Assembly: GCA_015227615.1 (NCBI GenBank)
Contig: JAALGZ010000035.1
Coordinates: 124,001 to 188,000, forward strand
Source of the DNA: Labyrinthula sp. Ha
Lineage: Eukaryota; Sar; Bigyra; Labyrinthulida; Labyrinthulaceae
DNA length: 64,000 nucleotides
Direction: 5' to 3'
The notes beneath the pieces are model-generated. The model saw only the letters and a list, made by a program, of their open reading frames with translations. It did not search any database and had not been told where the DNA came from. Shown here one piece after another: positions 56,165 through 64,000 of this stretch (the first letter of the stretch is position 1; each line of letters starts with the position of its first letter). Position numbers and translations under genes: made by a program.

Positions 56165-58051
56165 TTAAGATTTATGCAACTTAACAGTTTGAGTAAATTC
56201 TGTAGCGCTCGGGCTTCTTTTCCGTTTTGCACCATTCTTTGGGCTCAAGAACCCAGCTTCGCCGTTACCAATGACATCACCTAGTTGCTCGGAGGCTGCT
56301 AATATTAGCCCCATGAATGGTGGACTTGGTTTACCAGGCCTGGATAAGAACTCAGGATGATATTGGGTTCCAAAGAGGAACGGATGAGCTGAAGTTTGCA
56401 TCTCAACGATCTCCATTCTTTCACCGGATTCATCTTTTCCAACAAAGCTCAATCCAGTTTCCTCGAGTTGTTTGACGTATTTTGGATTTACTTCGTATCT
56501 GTGCCGATGCCTTTCAACGACCTCATTAACTTCTTTTCCTAGATATTTTGAATACAAAGCCTTTGCTAAGCTCTTCTTACCAACCACATCACTTAGTAAT
56601 GTTGTACGCGCACCAAGTCTCATAGTGCCACCCATAACACCTGTGTGATGCTCTAACATCTCAATGATAACCTTATCTTTCGCTTCCTGGTCAAACTCAG
56701 CTGAGTTTGCACCATGAAGCCCATTCGACCGTGCAGCTTCTATTACCATACACTGCATGCCTAGACAGATGCCCAATATAGGCTTCTGTTTTTCTCTACA
56801 GTACTTAATTGCTCTAATCATACCTTCTATTCCCCTAGGTCCAAATCCACCTGGTATTACAACTCCGTCTACACTGTCTAACTCCTTCAGATTAAACTCG
56901 TCACTATCAAGAAAAACCAAATCGAGAGTCAAGTTTAACTTCAAACATGCATGCTTCAAGGCCTTATTCACGGAGAGATAGGAATCAGTTAGCCGGGTAT
57001 ATTTACCAACAAGTGCAATTGAAACCTTACCAGAAGATTTAGGTGGTGCTGCAATTGCTGTCCAAAAATCTAGCCCATTTTCCACTATTGTGTTTACCTT
57101 AACTCCAAGTCTTGTTATAATAAGCTCATCGATGTTTTGCTCCTTCAAAATCAGCGGTACCTAAGATAAAGCCACAAAGTAAATCATACTTGATAAATGT
57201 TTTCACAATCATGCACAGAAATAACATTACTTGGATGCACGTTACAGAAGGCACTAATTTTCTTAACTACCTGTTCTTCTAATCTAGAAGTTGATCGGCA
57301 CGCAATAAAGTCAGCTGTCAAACCACACGACATCAACGCCTTAATCCCATGTTGTGTTGGCTTAGTCTTCTGTTCTCCCATTGAAGGGACCAAAGACACA
57401 TGAACCAAACAGCATCTATCTCTTCCAACTCGTAAAATAAATTGTCGAATGCTCTCTAGAAAAACAACACTTTCTATATCTCCCACTGTTCCACCAATTT
57501 CCACTAGGCAAACTTCTGGTCGCTTTTGCGTCTTCGAGACAGGAATCTGAGATACCTTTGATATTTTTTTTTGAATTTCATCCGTTACATGGGGAACAAC
57601 TTGTACAGTTTTTCCCAAGTAATCACCATTCCTTTCCTTGTCTATGACACTCTTGTAAACTTTTCCTGTGGTGATATTATGTTCCTTAGTCAAATTAATA
57701 TCCATGAACCTCTCATAGTTGCCAAGGTCTAAATCAGTTTCCCCACCATCGTCAAGAACAAACGTTTCCCCGTGCTCAAATGGGCTCATTGTTCCAGCAT
57801 CAGTGTTTAAATAGGGATCAATCTTGATACAAGTGGTCTCAATCCCTTTAGCTCTTAACAAAACCCCAATGGAGGAAATAGTTATCCCCTTTCCAAGGCC
57901 TGAAACAACTCCACCTAGAACACATGAGTCAAAGCAAGCTCTATGTACCTGTTACAAATAAAAACTTTGTCTCTTTTCTGGTTGAAATTGGGGAAGTAAG
58001 GCGCACATGGTTTTCATTCGAGTTGAGCTTAATTTTTGATGAACCGTTCAT
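56165..58051 (-). CDS. CTPS: CTP synthase
   Basis: Three exons (58051-57949, 57914-57190, 57160-56165), 607 residues. Makes CTP from UTP, ATP and glutamine, the last step of pyrimidine nucleotide synthesis. The synthase half contains [17 protein letters not shown] (P-loop, spanning the first splice site), [52 protein letters not shown] and [18 protein letters not shown]. The second splice site restores [12 protein letters not shown]. The glutaminase half has [17 protein letters not shown] with nucleophile Cys408, and FGTQYHPEF. The C-terminus carries a basic GAKRKRSPS segment, a likely phosphorylated tail as in other eukaryotic enzymes. The ATG at 58051 gives about 25 extra residues before the conserved start. 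Two upstream motifs (TAGCCGTT and TGCCACGTCA) suggest its promoter lies within 90 bases. Confidence 0.97.
57161..57189 (-). other. 29-nt intron 2, CTP synthase
   Basis: GTATGATT...TATCTTAG. It contains an in-frame TGA at its start; removal joins ENIYQ to VPLILKEQ, as in the family's NIYHVPLLL. Confidence 0.93.
57915..57948 (-). other. 34-nt intron 1, CTP synthase
   Basis: GTACATAG...GTTCTAG, within the P-loop. Removal restores [12 protein letters not shown], invariant in the family. It is the longest of the eleven introns called here. Confidence 0.93.
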
Positions 58052-58064
58052 TGTTTCTTTAGTT

Positions 58065-58072
58065 AACGGCTA
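58065..58072 (-). promoter_or_regulatory. TRRCCGTT element, CTP synthase
   Basis: TAGCCGTT in sense orientation, 13 bases before the ATG at 58051. Confidence 0.4.
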
Positions 58073-58126
58073 TGGGTCTTCTTCAACGTTTTTATGGAAT
58101 TGCCAAAGAGACAAAAAAAGAAGTAA

Positions 58127-58136
58127 TGACGTGGCA
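58127..58136 (-). promoter_or_regulatory. TGCCACGTCA element, CTP synthase
   Basis: TGCCACGTCA in sense orientation, 75 bases before the ATG; identical to the site upstream of the duplicated-domain gene. ACGT-core bZIP-type site by resemblance only. Confidence 0.35.
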
Positions 58137-60226
58137 TGATATTTCTTTAATCATGAGATTCGAGCCCAACATGAATTTATGCATGAATGGTTATAAAATA
58201 TTAGTCCTACAATTAGTAAGAAACAAATCCATATGCAAGAAGAATAGTTGATTAAATCCAATTCCATTGAAATTAAAAGGTTTTGTTCTCAAACTCAATC
58301 AATCTTAAGGTTAATGAATTTGCTAGATGAGTTAAATGAAAGTAGTTATACACATCGAAAATATTAAACAGAACAAGATTTTTATTCTGTTGAGAATTCA
58401 CGGATCTACCTTTCGAGAAAGAAATTTAATTTCTTTGAGTTACACCGCAAGAAAATATATTATTCTTTTGAGCTGAGAATGAAAATAGCGTGATAGATAG
58501 GTACAATCTCGAAGGAATATTTTGGAACTTTTGAATAACCCAGGACCTAGAAGATTTAGTTGTCCATATAATCAAATCTGTGGTAATAGGTTTTATTTTG
58601 TTTCCATGATGCATCTAATGGGAAAATACGTCGACAGTATTGAACTATCGACTTAATCTTTTTCCTTGAAACCTATTATCAAAGATAATAGTGTTAATAG
58701 TCTTACTCCCCTAAAGGCACTAATCTGTTTCAAATACACAATATCTATTATTCTAGTTTGAAAAAGGATATACTCTTACCCTCCAATAAAATAATGTCAT
58801 TATCCCATCTACGAACTCGTCATGGCATCATGAAGCAAATGAGCCACACGATGTTTAGTGATACTCTTTGTAGAACGTGACTACTGTGCAATGAAATTGA
58901 ATCCGAAGTATTTTGCTGACTCCTGGGAGTCTCTGGATTTTCTCTGTTCTTGAAGGATATACCTTTTATTCCACTTCCAACCAACATTATTGCCAGAAAC
59001 GTAAATAGAAAATATGAAGAGAAGGGTCTCTATCTCTCAGCAAAAAGGAGAATTAAAACGCGCGTATATCATAGCACTCCTTTGATTTAGGCTCTAGAGT
59101 GAATGATATCAGTTATTAGGTTTTCGGGGGCTAAGTAGGCTTTACGTAAGATATGAGGAAATCAGGTCTATGGTTCGTGTAAGATCCAAGACCTGTAGCC
59201 TATGCTGTCTTTTACAGAAATTCTTTAAAACTTTTGCTACCAAATATAACGAGCAGAAACAATGCCCTCTTTTCAAAGCAATTAACTAGTGCATGGCTCA
59301 TCACTAGTCGGCTGCTATTAAATGGCGTACATGGACTCGCTGTGTACTAGAAACTTTATCAGTTTCTATTAAGTCATGGCTTCTTAAGTTCTTCTAACAG
59401 TTCGTCAAGAACATTTTCAGTTTATACATCACCAAAAACATATTTTCTGAACTTCGTCCACCTTCAACTAATCTAGCTTGGCTTAGGATTTAGTTTCCCA
59501 CGAGTTTTGCACAAAATCTTATTATCATACAGAGTTTTCATGAGACAAAAAGCTTAGGGCTGTGAAGTAAACCACTTTTATTGCCCCAGGGTGTTCCTGT
59601 GAAGCCCCTATGTGTTCATCTCAAAATCCCAGATGATTTTAACTCAGATGTAGTGCCTCTAAATTAGGTGTATAGTCAGTTAGTAAAAATGCGGAAGAAG
59701 ATCTTGACAATTATCTTGTGGCAGAGTCCTGTTTTAAAGAGATTGACTTTTTAGAAACCCTGAGCTCAAACACTTAATGAATTTATTCTTGGGTTATTCC
59801 AGGCTTGAATTGGTTTACGTATGTAGCATGTATATAGTATTTAGAGTGGAAGTTGTATTCTTAGTTCTTTATATTTGAGCATACGAAATAAAAACAACTT
59901 ACTTATTGGTAGACACTATATATATCCAACACTTAGAATAACGGGATTCCGTTGTACATTTAGTCTGAAGCACCCTTCAAGCTTAGAATTGTTCACTAGA
60001 TATGGGTCATACTCAGGAAAGAATAGACATAGCTACGAATACTAACTCGTTTTTCAAGAGTTAGTTCTGAAAGTCTATGCCTGGTGGAATAAGAGTTAGT
60101 AAGAGAGTTAAGTTCATGATAAATATCTTAAAAAATAATAAATCATTAGACCTTCCCAACAAAAACTTGACCTAGTATCTATCAGAATCTCAAAAGAAGT
60201 TCTTGTAAATAATTATCTATTCATAT

Positions 60227-62524
60227 TTAAACAGTTGGATTTTCCATTTCATCTTTTAACAACTCCTCCTGGAAAGACTCTGAGGACCATTGTTTTAAAT
60301 CACCCTTAATGAAGAAGAGCTCTGCAATTACGAAGGAAGCGTAACTTCCAACAGCAAACACTACAATAAAAAGAAATGGGTATAGCCATGGCGTGTCAGT
60401 AAGAGGTCCAACCAGACATACGTTAAGTTCCATCGTGTCAAACTCTTCGTTACAGTATTCACCATCGACTTCATCTGCGTCCAGGTTCAATACTCTGCCG
60501 TGAATACGCCCGAATATTTCATAGTCCTCTGCTGTTTCATACTCAACATATGGCACAAAAGATGTTTCATCGAGAGTACTGAAGACAGCTGCATTAAATC
60601 CGGTGCAGTCCTTATTTGCGTCACCCATATCTAAGTCAGTAAGATCAACTCTAGTTGCGTTCAAAGTAGCTTCATCAGCATCTGAGCAGGCCTGAAAGGC
60701 TAGGGCTGCGGTGAATAGTGAATAATCATATCCAGGACAACCAATAAAAGGGTTCAAAGGAGTTGCTGAGCCAGCATCACCTAGTACACCAGCGCACCAA
60801 AATCTTTCTTGTGTCGATACAAGACCATCATTCGTTTCTAAGAGTCCTCTGCCAATACAATCATCTGGTCTTTCAAATATACCGCCGTCTTGTAATAGAT
60901 CGAAATAGTACTGAGGAATAATTCTATAGGGGTCCGTATCACTCAAAGGAGGATTATCTTTTGAAGCGCTGTCTAATGTAACAAAAGTCATTTCACCTAA
61001 ATCACACTCCGCAGGCCTAAATTCAAAGTCACTAGGAGTAGGACCGATAAAATAAGGACAGGTATCCACACCACATAGACAGTCATTTGCACCCGTGCTG
61101 GGGTCAAAGGTCTCCATGCACGAGTCATCAGGTCTTTCAGCTTTAATATATCTTGCAAATCCATTTCCGATCGTCGCAATTCCAATCAACTTAGCCAAAG
61201 CTTCACTAGATCTGATAGCACCAGCCAAAGCACCATTCTCCTGGGAATCGACTTGTCCCATAATAACAGCAAGCAATGCAGGAAAAACTGGAGCAGCAAA
61301 AAAACTAATTGGAATGGCAATATAGGACACGTTAGAATTAGGCGCAAAAGCAATGCCAAATCCTAGTGCTATTGTCCAAATTGCACCTACATGTACAGAC
61401 ATTTTCAGTCCCAAGAAGGTTAGATACACACGTGTCAGAAAAACTGCTCCTAATGCGGAAGCTACCCAAACGCTTAGTGTATATACAATGAACACTTGAG
61501 TGTCACTGATAGCATATCTTCTCAACCACCATCCACCAAGGGCACTTTCTTGAGCACCAACAGATCCCCATGCCCACATTCCTGCTAACCAAACCATAAA
61601 GAAATATCCTCGTCTAGTTACCAGAGTAAGAAATCCAATAGGATTTGCTTTCGTTAAGCTAATTTCATGCTTTCTATCATCCTTGTGCAAACTCTCTGGC
61701 AAGAAGAAGAGTCCAAGAAGTGCTGCACTTCCAGAGAGGATCAAACCTGCAATGAAACTCCAGTTGAACAACCTTTCATAGTTTTCTAGAGTTTCTTCTT
61801 GTCCAGTTGTTATAGAAGCAATTCCTAGCGAAACAAGAGCTCCAAACATAAGTCCACAGAAATACCCAAAACCCTGAAGAATCCCCAAACCCTTAGCCAA
61901 ATCTTCTGGTTTTGACACATCAGTGGTGTACGCGATTCCGTGTGGTGTGATCGGAGAAGCTGATCCAAGAATTGAGGTTCCAATTAAGATATATGTAGTG
62001 TCTCTTGCATTCCATCCAATAATAAATAGGAGAGAAGCAGTAACATACCCAGTCAATGCGAAAATCATAACTGGCCTTCTTCCATACTTGTCAGAAATGG
62101 TTCCCAGAATACTTCCAAAAATAAATGTCATTACTCTCAGCAGTGTTAACGCAAGAGTAAAAATTCTCTGTGATTCGTCAGTTGGAGCGAAACAACTGTC
62201 ATCTTCAGCTAAGTCGCAACCGTCTTTGTCATTGACAATCGAATGCACAGCAAGAGGAAGAGCGATGAAAACCATAACTACATAAGCAGCAGCTCCACAG
62301 AATACCAGGAAGGCAGCTGTTAGCAAAGCACGGTAATACTGCTTGGAATCAGTCAAAACAGACTTTGAATACTTTTGTGCAACCACCACGTTGTCATCCC
62401 CCTTTGGTTCAAAAGCGGCCACAGGGTTGGTCGTAGCCAAATCTCTCTCACCTTGTACTTCAGGCCCTTGTGCTGTTTCTACCACAGCCTTAGCATTCGT
62501 ATTTTCTTTATCCGACATGTTCAT
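60227..62524 (-). CDS. MFS transporter with a very large Cys-rich loop
   Basis: A 765-residue Major Facilitator Superfamily protein. The N-terminal 65 residues are cytosolic. The A-motif region GSILGTISDKYGRRPVMIFA follows the second span; LGSASPITPHGIAYTTD and a central cytosolic loop (about 280-300, LPESLHKDDRKHE) are typical. About eleven spans are complete by residue 450; then comes a loop of roughly 255 residues (about 455-710) with a dozen cysteines (CLCGVDTCP, WCAG, GCPG, YCNEE) before the last span (PWLYPFLFIVVFAVGS). Ordinary MFS proteins have a few residues there. The loop should be luminal or extracellular and disulfide-linked, with an N-linked site at NATR. Substrate unknown. The ATG at 62524 is used; Met3 is an alternative. 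Intronless and isolated between deserts. Confidence 0.9.
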   Translation of the reverse strand: MNMSDKENTNAKAVVETAQGPEVQGERDLATTNPVAAFEPKGDDNVVVAQKYSKSVLTDSKQYYRALLTAAFLVFCGAAAYVVMVFIALPLAVHSIVNDKDGCDLAEDDSCFAPTDESQRIFTLALTLLRVMTFIFGSILGTISDKYGRRPVMIFALTGYVTASLLFIIGWNARDTTYILIGTSILGSASPITPHGIAYTTDVSKPEDLAKGLGILQGFGYFCGLMFGALVSLGIASITTGQEETLENYERLFNWSFIAGLILSGSAALLGLFFLPESLHKDDRKHEISLTKANPIGFLTLVTRRGYFFMVWLAGMWAWGSVGAQESALGGWWLRRYAISDTQVFIVYTLSVWVASALGAVFLTRVYLTFLGLKMSVHVGAIWTIALGFGIAFAPNSNVSYIAIPISFFAAPVFPALLAVIMGQVDSQENGALAGAIRSSEALAKLIGIATIGNGFARYIKAERPDDSCMETFDPSTGANDCLCGVDTCPYFIGPTPSDFEFRPAECDLGEMTFVTLDSASKDNPPLSDTDPYRIIPQYYFDLLQDGGIFERPDDCIGRGLLETNDGLVSTQERFWCAGVLGDAGSATPLNPFIGCPGYDYSLFTAALAFQACSDADEATLNATRVDLTDLDMGDANKDCTGFNAAVFSTLDETSFVPYVEYETAEDYEIFGRIHGRVLNLDADEVDGEYCNEEFDTMELNVCLVGPLTDTPWLYPFLFIVVFAVGSYASFVIAELFFIKGDLKQWSSESFQEELLKDEMENPTV

Positions 62525-62603
62525 ATCTCAATATTCTTTGTTTATTTCTGCTTAACACGTTTGATTTGATTTTGATTCTTAGAATATATTCAGCTTATAA
62601 CTA

Positions 62604-62611
62604 AACGGTCC
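62604..62611 (-). promoter_or_regulatory. near-match to TRRCCGTT, MFS gene
   Basis: GGACCGTT in sense orientation, 79 bases before the ATG; one mismatch to the consensus. Confidence 0.25.
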
Positions 62612-62744
62612 AAAAATTAACGGAATAGATTATTTCCAGCTCAGTCCTGGTATTACATTATATGAATGGGTGTAGATTAAAAAACGGGAACATTATAATA
62701 AATAAATAAAATGAATCGGATGTAAAGCTTTTTACAGTGTAATC

Positions 62745-62752
62745 TGACCGTT
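62745..62752 (+). promoter_or_regulatory. TRRCCGTT match without a clear gene (1)
   Basis: TGACCGTT on the plus strand, followed by TATAAC. No convincing plus-strand gene starts downstream. Confidence 0.2.
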
Positions 62753-62777
62753 TATAACTAATATAATTACCTCCTGA

Positions 62778-62785
62778 TAACCGTT
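62778..62785 (+). promoter_or_regulatory. TRRCCGTT match without a clear gene (2)
   Basis: TAACCGTT on the plus strand, 13 bases before an ATG at 62799 that opens only 34 codons. The spacing is like that at real genes, so a gene of very small exons may begin here, but I could not extend it with introns of 28-34 nt. Confidence 0.2.
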
Positions 62786-64000
62786 AACAGTTAACAGCAT
62801 GAAATACCGCTTAATCCAGGACTGGTTCAGTATTTTCGGTATTGGAGTTAAGATTTTGTTACACGATTGGAAAAGAAAGTTTTATGGATATTTGTTAATA
62901 TGAGGAGATATTGTTGAGATTAATGGTAGAGGAACAGCAGAGTAAAGAGAAAATTTGTTGCAAACTGGGTCTCATTAGTGGGTATGTTGTTTAATTCTTA
63001 TAGAGTATAAATTACAAAGTAAGAAAAAAAAAACAATTCGCTTATAGGAGTTCAGAATTTATCTTGTGTAAGCTGGATTTCCTAACCCAAAATAGTAAAG
63101 AAAACTTACCTATACGAAGAAAAAAGTTGGATAGAAGAAGATTATATTACCAAGTTTATTAGGAGTTAAATGATATTATTCTTTATAAGAGTATTTATGA
63201 TAAACATATTTGGAGTTAGTACACATATTTTCAAGAAACATTGAAAAACACAAAATAAAATAAGGATAAAAAGATAAAATACTTGTGAGATATGACCAGA
63301 GATGAAAAAACAAGAACTTTGGATGAATCCTATGTCCAGTGGCTTTATCTCAATGAATATAACTTCTTTTTCATGTGTTCTTCAGTTCACGAAAAAATAG
63401 ACTATCCCTAACACATTAGGTGTACTACTGCTAAGAGGTAACTCTTGACTATATCTTTGTGCTAAATAAGAAAGCTATAGTATTTTTGTCAACTTTGGAA
63501 TGAACATAATAGCTGTCACAGAAAGTTAGTGGCACATAAAACCCGGTTTATAATCTATTGACTAAGGTTCTACTGAGGAATATTTGACTGTTATGAAGCC
63601 TTAAGCCAAACCTTGCCAACACTTGTGTGATAGCTTAAAAATATTTCCTACATCAGCTAAGAAGATTCTATATTCTTGTCTATTGTTACTTATCCCTTAG
63701 ATATGAAAGTAGTTCGTAAAATTTTGGTTTTCTTATAAATGTTTGTACGGAATAATTGTAAACTCGTTAAGTTATCTAAAGGCTTATTAGCTATCACTTG
63801 GGTGTATCATATTCTCGGTCTATGGCCATTTTAATCCTAATATTTCTGCTTTTGAGACATCATCTTTCCAATCATCAATAAACGCTGCTAATATAGAAGC
63901 ATGGACTGGTGAAACCGTTGGGTACAACTAAGGGGTCCATGAGTTCGGATTAAAGTCCCTTCGTAGTCTTTCATAGGGGCATTTATATTCATGAGGACCA

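Larger units (their letters stand above)
58052..60226. other. 2.2-kb intergenic region
   Basis: Promoter side of CTP synthase at its left end (two motifs listed) and the 3' side of the transporter at its right end. In between only short ORFs without domains; nothing else is supported. Confidence 0.5.
62525..64000. other. terminal intergenic region
   Basis: Upstream region of the MFS gene to the window edge. It holds the three CCGTT motifs listed; beyond 62,900 only short ORFs in AT-rich sequence, nothing supported. Confidence 0.5.

Noticed and set aside
62799-62903. Short ORF starting MKYRLIQDW
   Set aside because: Only 34 codons, and I could not extend it with introns of the size seen elsewhere; kept only as a finding about the motif pair.
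1-64000. Ciliate origin suggested by the tiny introns
   Set aside because: TAA, TAG and TGA all end real genes and do not appear inside conserved domains, so the reassigned codes of Paramecium or Tetrahymena do not apply; ciliates with the standard code are not excluded but nothing else points there.

Overview
This window is nuclear DNA from a unicellular eukaryote. It is AT-rich (roughly one third G+C by eye). All three standard stop codons are used as stops, which argues against ciliates with reassigned stops. The protein set is eukaryotic: V-ATPase subunit E, an SR splicing factor, a meiotic HORMA protein, PP2C, PTPMT1-like and TMEM128-like proteins. The clearest genomic trait is intron size: eleven introns supported by reading frame and conserved domains are only 28-34 nt long, all GT...YAG. 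Ultra-short introns are known in some protists (Blastocystis, about 30 nt; some ciliates). A stramenopile-like protist is possible, but I cannot assign a lineage from this sequence.

Layout: fourteen protein genes sit in tight islands separated by gene-poor deserts of about 2-8 kb. Island 1 (2.2-5.2 kb) holds aspartyl aminopeptidase, convergent with an unknown protein built of two copies of a new-looking domain. A lone protein kinase lies at 10.1-11.8 kb. Island 2 (19.9-24.6 kb) is very dense: PTPMT1-like phosphatase, V-ATPase E, a divergent HORMA-domain meiotic protein, a Golgi-type glycosyltransferase candidate and a TMEM128-like protein only 20 nt upstream of it. Island 3 (31.8-37.2 kb) has an SRSF1-like splicing factor with four tiny introns and a 1,439-residue NOX/ferric-reductase-like flavocytochrome that carries a WW domain. 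Then come a membrane alpha/beta hydrolase (42.9-44.5 kb), a leishmanolysin-like metalloprotease (49.5-50.5 kb), a PP2C phosphatase with an inserted small domain, convergent with CTP synthase (54.1-58.1 kb), and an MFS transporter with a very large Cys-rich loop (60.2-62.5 kb).

The deserts contain no intact gene I can support. They hold decayed coding-like stretches, one recognisable Ty1/copia fossil near 12.7-13.0 kb, a 45-nt minisatellite at 48.65 kb, perfect hairpins at 13.73 kb and 49.48 kb, and a more G+C-rich unexplained 175-codon ORF at 30.9 kb.

Regulation: an 8-mer TRRCCGTT in sense orientation lies 8-52 nt before the start codon of five genes, with a one-mismatch copy before a sixth. 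It looks like a Myb-type or core-promoter element. A second motif, TGCCACGTCA (bZIP/UPRE-like), lies in sense orientation upstream of two genes. The genes do not form one pathway. They are mostly housekeeping, with membrane/secretory functions well represented. Intron coordinates and start codons were worked out by hand from frame and domain continuity, without transcripts.
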